DNA of 64,000 nucleotides. Source: Limobrevibacterium gyesilva. Its GTDB lineage: Bacteria; Pseudomonadota; Alphaproteobacteria; Acetobacterales; Acetobacteraceae. The position numbers and the translations under genes were made by a program. Of this stretch, positions 50,628 to 59,808 are shown one piece after another (positions within the stretch are counted from its first letter, which is position 1; each line of letters begins with the position of its first letter). Location of the stretch: assembly GCF_025989185.1 (NCBI RefSeq), contig NZ_JAPDNT010000008.1:1-64000 (forward strand). Reading direction: 5' to 3'. The notes beneath the pieces were generated by a model that had not been told where the DNA came from, ran no database searches, and was given only the letters and a program-made list of their open reading frames with translations.

Positions 50628-51812
50628 TCAGCGGCCCTTTTTGGAGCCGATCCGCTCGTCCCAGATGCGGAAGGCGCGCACCATCTTCTCCGGCGTCAGC
50701 GGCAGCTCGATCGGATTGTCCCGGATCAGCGCCGCATATTCCGGGCGGCCGAACTCGGCGATGGCGTCCTGGCTTTTCTTCGGCGCCATCGACAGCGGCA
50801 CGTTCTTCACCGCGGGGCCGGGATACAGATAGCCCTCGTCATACGACACCGCCTGCTGCTCCGGCTTCAGCAGGAAGCCGATCAGGTCCAGCAGCACCGC
50901 AAGCTTTTCGTCCGAGACGCCTTTCGGGATGCAGATGAAGAACGCGTCGGATACCCAGTGGAAGCCCTTCAGCGTGGCGATCCTCGCTTCCTTCGGCACC
51001 ACGCCGAGCACGCGCGGATTGATGTCCCATCCGGTCGTGGACACGATCATGTCGCGTGAGCCTTCGCCCAGCTCCTTCATGGTCGCACCCGTGCCGGCCG
51101 GGTAGTATTCGATGAGGGGGTTCAGCGCTTCCAGATACGCCCAGGTCTTTTCCCAGCCCCGCTCCGGGTCCTTCGGGTCGGTGTCGCCCAGCAGATAGGG
51201 CAGGCCCATCATGAAGGTCCGGCCGGGGCCGGAATTGGCGGGCCGGGCATACATGAAGCGGTTGGGATGCGCCTTCGCCCAGGCCAGCAATTCCTCGGCG
51301 GTGGCGGGGGGCGTTGCGACACGCTCCGGCAGGTATTCCAGCAGCGGGCCGGAGGGATAGTAGTTGATGACGACGCCATAGCCCTGGCCCTGCGCGCGGT
51401 GCAGGTTCAGTGCCGCCGGCTCGTAGTTCTCCTCCAGTCCCGGGAGGCGGCTGGCATGTGCCGGCAGAAGCTGGATCCACGATCCCTGCTCCAACCCTGC
51501 GGCGAGGCCGTCGCTGCCGGTCAGCACCATGTCGATATCGACACGGCCGGCATTCTGCTGCGCCTTCAGCTTGGCGCCGAGCTCCGGCGCCGGCGCCTTG
51601 GTGTAGACGAGGCGGGAAACGAGATCGGGCCTTGCCTTGGCATAGGCGTCGAACGCCGCCTGCATCAGCGCGAGCGCGCCGCCGACGTCGAGGATCGAGA
51701 CCTGCAAAGGGGATTTCGGAAAGGAAAGCCCCTGGGCGCCGGCGGCGGCGGACAGCAGCGGTGCCCCGGCCAGCCCACCCAGCAGCGTTCGGCGCCTGAG
51801 TCTGTCGGTCAT
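50628..51812 (-). CDS. Periplasmic binding protein, spermidine/putrescine- or thiamine-like (orphan)
   Basis: 394 residues from the ATG at 51810-51812. The N-terminus MTDRLRRRTLLGGLAGAPLL is Tat-like, with cleavage around SAAAGAQG. The mature part has LQVSILDVGGALALMQAAFDAY, YGVVINYYPSGPLL and KEARIATLKGFHWVSDAFFI, as in polyamine/thiamine binders of the PotD or family-1 type. No permease or ATPase is adjacent. It is followed after 161 bases by the second Dpp-type system on the same strand. Ligand unknown. Confidence 0.85.
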   Translation of the reverse strand: MTDRLRRRTLLGGLAGAPLLSAAAGAQGLSFPKSPLQVSILDVGGALALMQAAFDAYAKARPDLVSRLVYTKAPAPELGAKLKAQQNAGRVDIDMVLTGSDGLAAGLEQGSWIQLLPAHASRLPGLEENYEPAALNLHRAQGQGYGVVINYYPSGPLLEYLPERVATPPATAEELLAWAKAHPNRFMYARPANSGPGRTFMMGLPYLLGDTDPKDPERGWEKTWAYLEALNPLIEYYPAGTGATMKELGEGSRDMIVSTTGWDINPRVLGVVPKEARIATLKGFHWVSDAFFICIPKGVSDEKLAVLLDLIGFLLKPEQQAVSYDEGYLYPGPAVKNVPLSMAPKKSQDAIAEFGRPEYAALIRDNPIELPLTPEKMVRAFRIWDERIGSKKGR

Positions 51813-52014
51813 GCGGTCGGCTCCTCTCGATCTTGTTGCGCGCAATGCGTGTCGTTTCGGCAGCGCCGAAGCGTGGTGCCGCGGCCGCCGCGCTGTCAAC
51901 CGATGGCCGAACCACCCGCTGCCGTGCTTGACGCCATAACCGGCCGCGCACTACCGATGTGCCGGGCCGCACCAGAACGGCCGCCGCATCGCAACCGCGC
52001 CGAGGGAAACGATC

Positions 52015-52785
52015 ATGCACCCCGATGATGCCGTCTATCCCAGCCTGCGTGACCGCGTGGTGTTCGTTACCGGCGGCGCCTCGGGCATCGGGGCGGCGCA
52101 TGTCGCGCATTTTGCCGCCCAGGGCGCGCGGGTGGCCTTCGTGGATATCCAGGCCGACGCGGCCGCATCAGTCGCCGATGCCGTGGCCGCGGCGGGGCAT
52201 GCGAAGCCGCTGTTCATCCCCTGCGACCTGCGCGACATCCCGTCTTTGCAATCCGCCGTAAGGATGGCGGCACAGGAACTTGGCCCGGTCGCGGTGCTGG
52301 TCAACAACGCCGCCCACGACCAGCGCCACAATTGGCAGGACATGACGGTCGACTACTGGGAAGAGCGGCTGCAGGTGAACCTGCGGCACCAGTTCTTCGC
52401 CATCCAGGCGGTGGCGCCGATGATGCAGCAGCAGCGCCGGGGATCGATCATCAATTTCGGCTCGGTCAGCTGGCACCTGGCCCAGGGCGGCATGCCCGCC
52501 TACACCACCGCCAAGGCCGGGGTGGAGGGGCTGACCCGCAGCTTCGCCCGCGACCTCGGCGCCGACAACATCCGCGTGAATTGCGTCATCCCCGGCTGGA
52601 TCATGACCGAGCGGCAGAAGGCGCTGTGGCTGACGCCGGAGGCCGAGGCCGCGACATTGAAGGCGCAGTGCCTGAAGCAGATGCTGATGCCGGACGATGT
52701 GGCGCGGTTGGTGCTGTGGCTGGCATCCGACGACAGCCGCATGTGCACCGCCCAGACATGGACGGTGGACGCCGGGCGCTCATAG
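52015..52785 (+). CDS. Short-chain dehydrogenase/reductase
   Basis: 256 residues. Nucleotide site FVTGGASGIGAAHVAHF (about 17-33), acidic VDIQ for NAD preference, NNAAHD (where NNAG is usual), Ser in INFGSVSW, and Tyr-Lys in PAYTTAKAGV (about 161-170). The C-terminal LASDDSRMCTAQTWTVDAGRS is typical of polyol dehydrogenases. The start codon follows a GAGGGAAACG ribosome site. It converges on the TPR-glycosyltransferase gene with a 1-base gap. Confidence 0.92.
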   Translation: MHPDDAVYPSLRDRVVFVTGGASGIGAAHVAHFAAQGARVAFVDIQADAAASVADAVAAAGHAKPLFIPCDLRDIPSLQSAVRMAAQELGPVAVLVNNAAHDQRHNWQDMTVDYWEERLQVNLRHQFFAIQAVAPMMQQQRRGSIINFGSVSWHLAQGGMPAYTTAKAGVEGLTRSFARDLGADNIRVNCVIPGWIMTERQKALWLTPEAEAATLKAQCLKQMLMPDDVARLVLWLASDDSRMCTAQTWTVDAGRS

Positions 52786-52786
52786 C

Positions 52787-54316
52787 TCAGCCGGCGAGGG
52801 CCGCCGCCACTGCCGCGATCGTCGGTTCCCATTCGCGTAGGTTCGCCTGGCGGAACAGCCGCGCGGTGGGATACCAGGGCGTGTCGGTGCGCCCGCGCAT
52901 CCAGCGGAAATCGGCGCTCGCCTGAACCATGATCCAGGTCGCAAGCCCCATCGCGCCGGCGAGATGGGCCACCGCGGTGTCGACCGAGATCACCAGATCC
53001 ATGCAAGCGAGCAGGGCGGCGGTCTCGCCGAAATCGCTCAGCAGACCGGCGTGATTGCGGATGTGCGGCGCGGCGGCGAGGAAGGCGGCGTCGGATTCGC
53101 GGATGTCCTTTTGCACCACGTGCAGCTCCACGCCGGTGGCCGCGAGTGTGGGCAGCAACTGCCCGGCCGGGATCGAGCGCAGGGCGTCCTCGGGATGGTC
53201 GGCGCTGCCTGACCAGGCGACCCCGACGCGCCGCCGCGTGCGCGGCCCCAGGCGGCACGCCCAGGCGGCAACGCGATCGGCGGCCGGGTGCAGATAGGGG
53301 ACATCGGCGGGAATCGTTGTGAGCCCGGTCGCGAAGGCCAATGGCAGGCTCAGCAACGGGCAGCGGACATCATAGGCGGGCAGGGGATCGTCTCGCGGGT
53401 GATCGCCTTGCGCGATGACGCTGTCGGCGAGCGGCCGCAGCAAACCCACCAGCGGCTCCTGCACCTGCAGCACGATATGCGCGCCACGGCGGCGCACGAG
53501 CTGCGCGTAGCGGACGAACTGGATGCTGTCGCCCAGGCCCTGCTCGGCATGCAGCAGCACTCTGCGTCCGGCGACGTCCTCGCTGCCGCGCCAGGGTTCG
53601 TCGGGAAAATCCGGCATGTCCTCCTGAAACCGCGGATCCTGCCAGCGCGCCTCGTAGGCTCTCCAGCCGTTGGCGAAATCGCCCATGGACAGCAGCGCGA
53701 GGCCCTCGCCGAAGCGCGCCTGCACCTGGTCGGCATCCAGGGCCACTGCGCGCCGGAACCATTCCACCGCCTCGTCCGGCCGGTTCTGCGACAGCAGGGC
53801 GCCGCCGAGGTTGTTGCACGCCTCGGCGTAGTCCGGCCGGGCCGCCAGCGACCGGCGCAGATAGGCCTCGGCCTCCTCCGGCCGGTGCAGGGCCAGCAGC
53901 GCCGAGCCGATATTGTTGAGCGTGCCGAAATACTCCGGCCGGATGGCCAGTGCCGCCTGGTAGCAATCGATGGCGTCGTCATGCCGTCCCTGCGCCCGCA
54001 GCGCGTTGCCGAGATTGTTATGCGCCCCGGCATGATCGGCGTCCGCTGCCAACGCCCGGCGATAACACGTCTCTCCTTCCTCGGGCTGTCCGGTGGCGAG
54101 CAGCGCGTTGCCGAGATTGTAGTGCAACTCGGCCAGGTCGGGCGCGGCTGCGATCCCCGCCCGGTACTCGCGGATGGCGTCATCGAACCGGCCGCGTGCC
54201 ATCAATGCGTTGCCGAGCGCGGCATGCGCGTGGGCGTCATCGGGCCGGTCCGCCAGCGCTGCGCGGCATCTGGCGACCTGCTGCTCCTGGCTTTCCGGTG
54301 CCGGCATGCGGGTCAT
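52787..54316 (-). CDS. TPR-repeat protein with glycosyltransferase family 9-like domain
   Basis: 509 residues. The first half (about 15-215) holds about five tetratricopeptide repeats, e.g. DDAHAHAALGNALMARGRFD, LAELHYNLGNALLATGQPE, HAGAHNNLGNALRAQGRHD. The second half has a GT-B-like fold: LLHAEQGLGDSIQFVRYAQL, GVAWSGSADHPEDALRSIP, DLVISVDTAVAHLAGAMGL. Bacterial proteins of this build are cytoplasmic glycosyltransferases, often O-GlcNAc transferase-like in repeat arrangement. No signal peptide. It is monocistronic, between convergent and divergent neighbours; acceptor unknown. Confidence 0.9.
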   Translation of the reverse strand: MTRMPAPESQEQQVARCRAALADRPDDAHAHAALGNALMARGRFDDAIREYRAGIAAAPDLAELHYNLGNALLATGQPEEGETCYRRALAADADHAGAHNNLGNALRAQGRHDDAIDCYQAALAIRPEYFGTLNNIGSALLALHRPEEAEAYLRRSLAARPDYAEACNNLGGALLSQNRPDEAVEWFRRAVALDADQVQARFGEGLALLSMGDFANGWRAYEARWQDPRFQEDMPDFPDEPWRGSEDVAGRRVLLHAEQGLGDSIQFVRYAQLVRRRGAHIVLQVQEPLVGLLRPLADSVIAQGDHPRDDPLPAYDVRCPLLSLPLAFATGLTTIPADVPYLHPAADRVAAWACRLGPRTRRRVGVAWSGSADHPEDALRSIPAGQLLPTLAATGVELHVVQKDIRESDAAFLAAAPHIRNHAGLLSDFGETAALLACMDLVISVDTAVAHLAGAMGLATWIMVQASADFRWMRGRTDTPWYPTARLFRQANLREWEPTIAAVAAALAG

Positions 54317-54408
54317 GCTGCCACGACAGGCACGATACGAAAAGCGGAATGATCCGCGTCAGCCCGGCTTGTCGCTGTGTCCCGCCCCGGCTGCCGCCTA
54401 TGTCACCC

Positions 54409-55167
54409 TCAGAACGAGGTGAAGCCGTCATCCGCGGCGATGACGGCGCCGTTGATGAAGCGTGACGCCTCGCGCGCGCACAACAGCAACAGCAGGCCGT
54501 CCAGATCCTGCGGCTCGCCCATGCGCCGGCGCGGCAGGCCCTGCACCATGCGCTGCCCGGCCTCGGTCTGCAGGAAATCGGCGCTGATCTCGGTGGCGAT
54601 ATAGCCGGGGCAGATGGCGTTGGTGTTGATGCCGTGCCGCGCCCATTCGCGCGCCATCACATGAGTCATCTGGGTGACGCCGGCCTTGGACATGCAGTAC
54701 ACGCCGAGTTGCCCCAGCGTGCGCAACGCGGCGACGGAGGCGATGTTGACGATGCGGCCTTCGATCCGGTGGCGGATCATCTGCCGCGCCGCCGCCTGGG
54801 CCATGAAGAACGCGCCCTTCAGATTGGTGTCCATCACGGCGTCGTAGGCGTCTTCCTCGACGTCCTCCAGCCGCGCCTGGCGGCTGACGCCGGCATTGTT
54901 GACCAGGATCTCGATGGGGCCCAGCTGCTGCTCCACCGCCGCGGCGGCCTCGCGCACCGAGGCCGTGCTGGTGACGTCGATGGCCAGCGTGATGACACGG
55001 CCGCCGGCGGCGCGGAGCTCGCCAGCCAGCGCCTCCAGCCGGTCGGTGCGCCGGGCGCCGATCGCGAGCGCCGCGCCCTCCCGCGCCAGGACCTGCGCGA
55101 AGCGGCGGCCAAGACCCGACGACGCGCCGGTGACCAGCGCGACCCTGCCGGCGATACCCGTCTCCAT
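54409..55167 (-). CDS. Short-chain dehydrogenase/reductase
   Basis: 252 residues from the ATG at 55165-55167 (METGIAGRVALVTGASSGLG), with GGGGAAACG upstream; an in-frame TTG at 55200 was rejected. The Rossmann turn TGASSGLGRRFA, ALAIGARRTDRLE (NADP-favouring Arg), NNAG in VNNAGVSRQ, Ser in NIASVAALR, and YCMSKAGV with Tyr-Lys are all present. It ends INGAVIAADDGFTSF. Probably a 3-oxoacyl or sugar/alcohol reductase. The gene is preceded on the same strand by the methyltransferase at 55254. Confidence 0.91.
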   Translation of the reverse strand: METGIAGRVALVTGASSGLGRRFAQVLAREGAALAIGARRTDRLEALAGELRAAGGRVITLAIDVTSTASVREAAAAVEQQLGPIEILVNNAGVSRQARLEDVEEDAYDAVMDTNLKGAFFMAQAAARQMIRHRIEGRIVNIASVAALRTLGQLGVYCMSKAGVTQMTHVMAREWARHGINTNAICPGYIATEISADFLQTEAGQRMVQGLPRRRMGEPQDLDGLLLLLCAREASRFINGAVIAADDGFTSF

Positions 55168-55253
55168 CCAGTCGTTTCCCCTCGGTACAGGCACGGTCAA
55201 TCTGTTGCCCGGCGTCCCGGCCTGTCAACGCCGCGCCTTGGCACCCGGCCGCG

Positions 55254-56213
55254 TCAGCAGGCCGGTTCGGACACGGCCAGGCCGGACACGGTCCTGTCCG
55301 ACAGCGGCCGCCGCAGCAGCAGCCCGAAATAGGCGATGCGCAACTCCGCGTCGCTGAAGCCCGCGAATTGCCGGTGCAGCGCGCCGCGCGGCGTCGGCAG
55401 CACGGGCCAGCGCGACAGGAACGGGACCGATGCTTCGAGGCCGGCCTCGCGTGCCCGCGCCAGGATCTCCGTGCAGCGCAGGCGGTTGGTATAGAAGCCG
55501 CTGCCGGCCATCGCGGGATGCTCCCAGAGCGCATCGGGGAAGCGGAGATTGTTCAGCCGGCCGCCGAGATGGTCCATCAGGTCCACGAAATGATAGGCAA
55601 GACCATCCGGGGCCAAGATGCGCCGCGTCTCCGCCAGCAGCCGGTCGAACGTGCCGCGGCCCACGTGCTCCAGCACCATGTAGGACACGATCAGGTCGAT
55701 CGAGCCGGCGGGAATCCGCCCCAGATCGCCGGTTCCGCCGGTGAGGTATCGCGCACCCAGGCTCGCCAGCATCGCCGCGCGCGACGACAGATCGACCCGG
55801 GCGGCAAAGTCCGGGCAGTCAGCCTCGATCAGCCGGACGATGCGCTCGTACACCGCCATGTCCGCGGTCGCGAAATCGCCGGCATCCACCAGCCAGATCG
55901 TGCGCACGCCTTCGGCGGCGGCATACAGCGCGTTCGCCAGGCTGTCGCCCGGACCCAGCTCCAGCATCGCCTCCGGCCCGCGGCCGGTCAGCGCCGTATG
56001 CAACGCGATCGCCCGGCGGATCTCGTCGCGATGGCCGATCGTCGCCGCCCAGTAGCTGTGCACGCCGATGCCCAGCCGCCGGCGCCAGGCATAGCTGGGC
56101 AGGACACGTGACAGCACCATCTTGGCGCCGATCTTCACCCACCAGGGCACCCGGCTGCCGCGCGCCGCCTGTGCATCGAACACGGTTTCCCGTGTCGTCA
56201 GGTCGAAGCTCAT
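55254..56213 (-). CDS. Class I SAM-dependent methyltransferase-like protein
   Basis: 319 residues. Motif I appears as AMLELGPGDSLANALYAA (about 101-118); DLIVSYMVLEHVGRGTFDRLL carries motif II, and APDGLAYHFVDLMDHLGG follows. The N-terminal about 80 residues (VPWWVKIGAKMVLSRVLPSY) are an amphipathic or membrane-associated lead that most small-molecule methyltransferases lack. The start codon is 6 bases after the stop of the nitronate monooxygenase-like gene, and the C-terminal portion is unlike known families. Acceptor unknown. Confidence 0.8.
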   Translation of the reverse strand: MSFDLTTRETVFDAQAARGSRVPWWVKIGAKMVLSRVLPSYAWRRRLGIGVHSYWAATIGHRDEIRRAIALHTALTGRGPEAMLELGPGDSLANALYAAAEGVRTIWLVDAGDFATADMAVYERIVRLIEADCPDFAARVDLSSRAAMLASLGARYLTGGTGDLGRIPAGSIDLIVSYMVLEHVGRGTFDRLLAETRRILAPDGLAYHFVDLMDHLGGRLNNLRFPDALWEHPAMAGSGFYTNRLRCTEILARAREAGLEASVPFLSRWPVLPTPRGALHRQFAGFSDAELRIAYFGLLLRRPLSDRTVSGLAVSEPAC

Positions 56214-56219
56214 GCGGCG

Positions 56220-57170
56220 TTACAGCGCGAGCCGCTGGCGTGCCGCCCGGTATTCCTCGGCCAGCCGCGCGACCAGTGTTGCCGCCGGCACCACGTCCGT
56301 CACCGCCCCGATGCCCTGGCCGGAGCCCCAGATGTCCTTCCATGCCTTCGGCTTGTCGGCGCCGAAATTCATCTTCGTGGGGTCGGAGCTCGGCAGGTTC
56401 TCGGGATCCAGTCCCGCACGCATCAGGCTCGGCTTGAGGTAGTTGCCGTGCACGCCGGTGATCAGGTTGGTATAGACGATGTCCGACGCGGCACTCTCCA
56501 CGATCATCTGCTTGTAGGCTGCGGCGGCGTTCGCCTCCGCGGTGGCGATGAAGGCCGAGCCGATATAGGCGAGGTCCGCCCCCATGGCCTGCGCGGCCAG
56601 GATGGCGCCGCCATTGGCGATGGCGCCGGACAGCGCCACCGGCCCGTCGAACCAGGCGCGGATCTCCTGGATCAGCGCGAACGGCGACAGGGTGCCGGCA
56701 TGGCCGCCGGCGCCGGCGGCGACCGCGATCAGCCCGTCCGCCCCTTTCTCGATCGCCTTGTGGGCGAACCTGCTGTTGATGACATCATGCAGCACGAGGC
56801 CGCCATAGCTGTGGGCGGCACGGTTCACGTCCTCCCGCGCGCCGAGCGAGGTGATCAGGATCGGGACGCGGTACTTCACGCACATCTCGAGGTCGTGATC
56901 CAGGCGCGTATTGCTGCGGTGCACGATCTGGTTCACCGCGAACGGGGCGGCCGGCTGGTCCGGGTGCTTCGCGTCGTGCTCGGCCAGTTCGCCGGTGATG
57001 CGTTTCAGCCATTCCTCCAGCAGCTCCGCCGGGCGGGCGTTCAGCGCCGGGAAGCTGCCGACGATGCCCGCCTTGCACTGGGCAACCACCAGGTCGGGGT
57101 TGGAGACGATGAACATCGGCGAGCCGATCACCGGCAGGCGCAGGCGTTGCAGGACGGGGGGCAGGGACAT
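56220..57170 (-). CDS. Nitronate monooxygenase / 2-nitropropane dioxygenase family flavoprotein
   Basis: 316 residues from the ATG at 57168-57170 (MSLPPVLQRLRLPVIGSPMF); an open upstream stretch is Arg-rich and rejected. FMN-barrel features: PVIGSPMFIVSNPDLVVAQC, VKYRVPILITSLGA, LIAVAAGAGGHAGTLSPFAL (phosphate-binding Gly-rich loop with the catalytic His, about residues 179-198), and YIGSAFIATAEANA. The family oxidises nitronates or acts as an NAD(P)H:quinone reductase. Gene order places it divergent from the acyl-CoA dehydrogenase operon, in which such proteins are often found. Confidence 0.9.
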   Translation of the reverse strand: MSLPPVLQRLRLPVIGSPMFIVSNPDLVVAQCKAGIVGSFPALNARPAELLEEWLKRITGELAEHDAKHPDQPAAPFAVNQIVHRSNTRLDHDLEMCVKYRVPILITSLGAREDVNRAAHSYGGLVLHDVINSRFAHKAIEKGADGLIAVAAGAGGHAGTLSPFALIQEIRAWFDGPVALSGAIANGGAILAAQAMGADLAYIGSAFIATAEANAAAAYKQMIVESAASDIVYTNLITGVHGNYLKPSLMRAGLDPENLPSSDPTKMNFGADKPKAWKDIWGSGQGIGAVTDVVPAATLVARLAEEYRAARQRLAL

Positions 57171-57316
57171 TACGGATCTCGTTCGGGGTCGGGCGGCAAC
57201 TCTGCCACGCCGGCGGCCCCGCCGTCCAAGCCCGCCCGGGCCGGGTGAATGGTGGTGGACAAGGTGCGCGGTCTGCCTGAGGCTGCGCCACCGGCTGAAC
57301 ACCCGGGTTCGCCGGT

Positions 57317-57331
57317 ATCGGCATGGCCGAT
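57317..57331. promoter_or_regulatory. Palindrome upstream of the acyl-CoA dehydrogenase operon
   Basis: ATCGGC/GCCGAT arms with a 3-base ATG centre lie 36 bases before the first start codon, between divergent operons. It could bind a regulator of one or both; no regulator gene is adjacent. Confidence 0.3.
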
Positions 57332-57367
57332 CCGGGCTGCGGATGACGACGGATCGAGGAGGATCGC

Positions 57368-58570
57368 ATGGACCTTAAATTCACCCCGGAGGAACACGCC
57401 TTCCGCGAGGAGGTGCGCCATTTCTTCCGCACCGCGGTCCCCGAGAGCATCCGCCGCAAGGTGCTGGAGGGCCAGCACCTCACCAGGCAGGAGATCGTCG
57501 CCTCCCAGCGCATCCTCAACGAAAAGGGCTGGGCGGTGCCGAACTGGCCGGTGGAGTGGGGCGGTCAGACCTGGACCCCGGTCCAGGTCTACCTGTACCA
57601 GGACGAGATGCAGCAGGCCGGGGTGCCCGCGCCGCTGGGCTTCAACACCTCGATGGTCGGCCCGGTGATCGCGGAGTTCGGCAGCCAGGCGCAGAAACAG
57701 CGCTTCCTCGCCCGGGCCGCCAATCTCGATGACTGGTGGTGCCAGGGCTTCTCGGAGCCGGGCGCCGGCTCGGACCTCGCCAGCCTTCGCACCAAGGCCG
57801 AGCGCGTCGGCGACACCTGGGTGATCAACGGCCAGAAGACCTGGACCACGCTGGCCCAGCATGCCGACTGGATCTTCGTCCTGTGCCGCACCAACCCCAC
57901 CGCCAAGAAGCAGGAGGGCATTTCGTTCATCCTGTGCGACATGAAGACGCCGGGGATCAAGGTGCGGCCGATCGAGACGATCGACGGCGGCCATGAGGTC
58001 AACGAGGTGTTCTTCGACGATGTCGTGGTGCCCTACGAGAACCTCGTCGGGCAGGAGAACAAGGGTTGGGATTGCGCGAAGTTTCTGCTCGGCAACGAGC
58101 GCACCGGCATCGCCCGCGTCGGCACCTCGAAGGCGCGGCTGAAACGCATCCGCGAGTTGGCGAAGCTGGAGCGCGTGGGCGACCGGCCCTTGATCGAGGA
58201 CCAGAAGTTCCGCGAGAAGCTGGCCGCCGTCGAGATCGAGCTGAAGGCGCTGGAAATGACCCAGCTGCGCATCGTCGCCGACGAGCGCGGACGCCAGAAG
58301 GGCAAGCCCAATCCGGCCTCGTCGATCCTGAAGCTGAAGGGCTCGGTGATCCAGCAGGCGACGACCGAACTGATGCTGGAAGTGGCCGGACCCTACGCCA
58401 TGCCCTACGTCGCCAGCGACGAGGGCGATGGCCGCAACGAACCCGGCTACGGCCCCGACTATGCCGCCGGCGCCGCGCCCACCTACTTCAACTGGCGAAA
58501 GATCTCGATCTACGGCGGATCGAACGAGATCCAGCGCAACATCGTCGCCAAGGCGATCCTCGGGTTTTAA
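57368..58570 (+). CDS. Acyl-CoA dehydrogenase, first of an adjacent pair
   Basis: 400 residues, ribosome site GAGGAGG. Motif CQGFSEPGAGSDLASLRTKAE is the flavin signature (about residues 123-143). The C-terminal segment has IYGGSNEIQRNIVAKAILGF: the position of the catalytic Glu of a YEGT motif is Gly-Gly-Ser. With the adjacent 378-residue family member 17 bases downstream, this resembles heteromeric acyl-CoA dehydrogenases known from actinobacterial steroid side-chain degradation, in which only one subunit supplies catalytic residues. Substrate likely a bulky or cyclic acyl-CoA (inference). Confidence 0.9.
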   Translation: MDLKFTPEEHAFREEVRHFFRTAVPESIRRKVLEGQHLTRQEIVASQRILNEKGWAVPNWPVEWGGQTWTPVQVYLYQDEMQQAGVPAPLGFNTSMVGPVIAEFGSQAQKQRFLARAANLDDWWCQGFSEPGAGSDLASLRTKAERVGDTWVINGQKTWTTLAQHADWIFVLCRTNPTAKKQEGISFILCDMKTPGIKVRPIETIDGGHEVNEVFFDDVVVPYENLVGQENKGWDCAKFLLGNERTGIARVGTSKARLKRIRELAKLERVGDRPLIEDQKFREKLAAVEIELKALEMTQLRIVADERGRQKGKPNPASSILKLKGSVIQQATTELMLEVAGPYAMPYVASDEGDGRNEPGYGPDYAAGAAPTYFNWRKISIYGGSNEIQRNIVAKAILGF

Positions 58571-58587
58571 GACGGAGTTCCGGGACC

Positions 58588-59724
58588 ATGGATTTCGACT
58601 TCAGCGACGACCAGCGCCTTCTGAAAGACAGCGTCGACCGGCTGATCGCCGATCGCTACGATTTCGAGCAGCGCAAGAAATACGCGAACGAGCCGGATGG
58701 CTGGAGCCGCGACATGTGGGCGCGCTATGCGGAGCTCGGCCTGCTCGGCCTGCCGTTCCCCGAGGCCGCGGGCGGTTTCGGCGGCGGCCCGGTCGAGACC
58801 ATGACGGTGATGGAAGCCTTCGGCCGCGGCCTGGTGCTGGAGCCGTATTTCGCCACCGTCACCCTCGGTGGCGGCCTGCTGCGCCACGCCGGCAGCGAGC
58901 GGCAGCAGGCGGCACTGCTGCCGCAGGTGGCCGCGGGCGAGCTGAAGCTCGCCTTCGCGCATGTCGAGCGGCAGTCGCGCTACGACCTGCAGGATGTCGG
59001 CGTCACCGCCACGCGCGACGGCGCGGGCTGGCTGCTGAACGGCGAGAAAAGCGTCGTGCTGCACGGCGATTCCGCCGACAAGCTGCTGGTGACCGCGCGC
59101 ACCGGCGGCAGCCGGCGCGATCCCGGCGGCATCGGCGTGTTCCTGGTCGACGCCACGGCCGGGGGCGTGTCGCGGCGCGGCTACCCGACGCAGGACGGGC
59201 TGCGCGGCGCCGAGGTCTCGTTCGCCAATGCCCGCGCCGAGGACGTGCTGGGCGATCCCGGCGGCGCCCTGCCGGCGGTGCAGCGCGTCGCCGACGAGGC
59301 GATCGCGGCCCTGTGCGCCGAGGCGGTGGGCGGCATGGCGGCGATGCACGCGCTCACCGTCGACTACATGAAGACGCGTAAGCAGTTCGGCCGCGCCATC
59401 GGCGAGTTCCAGGTGTTGCAGCACCGCGCGGTGGACAACTTCGTGGCGCTTGAGCAGGCCCGCAGCATGGCGATGTACGCGACCATGATGGCGGCCTCCG
59501 ACGACGCCGCCGAGCGCCGCCAGGCGGTTTCCGCGGCCAAGGTGCAGATCGGCCGGTCCGGCCGGCATATCGGCCAGGAAGCCGTGCAGCTGCACGGCGG
59601 CATCGCCATGACCATGGAGTACAAGGTCGGCCATTACTTCAAGCGCATGACCATGATCGAAATGCTGTTCGGCGACACCGACCAGCATCTCGCGGTCGTG
59701 GCGGGCGGCGGCGGCCTGTTCTAG
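58588..59724 (+). CDS. Acyl-CoA dehydrogenase, second of an adjacent pair
   Basis: 378 residues from the ATG at 58588 (MDFDFSDDQRLLKDSVDRLI), 17 bases after the first gene. Family features include the helical N-terminus, LGLLGLPFPEAAGGFGG, the weakened flavin signature LAFAHVERQSRYDLQ, TRKQFGRAIGEFQVLQHRAVD and a C-terminal FKRMTMIEMLFGDTDQHLA where the usual catalytic Glu segment is replaced by GDTD. The flavin contact motif WISN/S is modified (LLNGEKSVV). It is likely the partner subunit of the preceding protein; the two would form a heterotetramer. Confidence 0.88.
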   Translation: MDFDFSDDQRLLKDSVDRLIADRYDFEQRKKYANEPDGWSRDMWARYAELGLLGLPFPEAAGGFGGGPVETMTVMEAFGRGLVLEPYFATVTLGGGLLRHAGSERQQAALLPQVAAGELKLAFAHVERQSRYDLQDVGVTATRDGAGWLLNGEKSVVLHGDSADKLLVTARTGGSRRDPGGIGVFLVDATAGGVSRRGYPTQDGLRGAEVSFANARAEDVLGDPGGALPAVQRVADEAIAALCAEAVGGMAAMHALTVDYMKTRKQFGRAIGEFQVLQHRAVDNFVALEQARSMAMYATMMAASDDAAERRQAVSAAKVQIGRSGRHIGQEAVQLHGGIAMTMEYKVGHYFKRMTMIEMLFGDTDQHLAVVAGGGGLF

Positions 59725-59808
59725 CTGCCGGCTTCGTGGACTGGACGTATTGACCGGGCACAGTGGGGCAGCGCCAGCGCGCCTTCCCGTACGGATGAAT
59801 CGAGGAAC

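Noticed and set aside
51813-52014. TTGACG at 51928 with a 17-base spacer as a promoter for the SDR gene
   Set aside because: The -10 hexamer (CTACCG) is too far from consensus to call.
52787-54316. Possible secreted surface-layer glycosyltransferase
   Set aside because: No signal peptide or membrane segment is visible, so the protein is treated as cytoplasmic.
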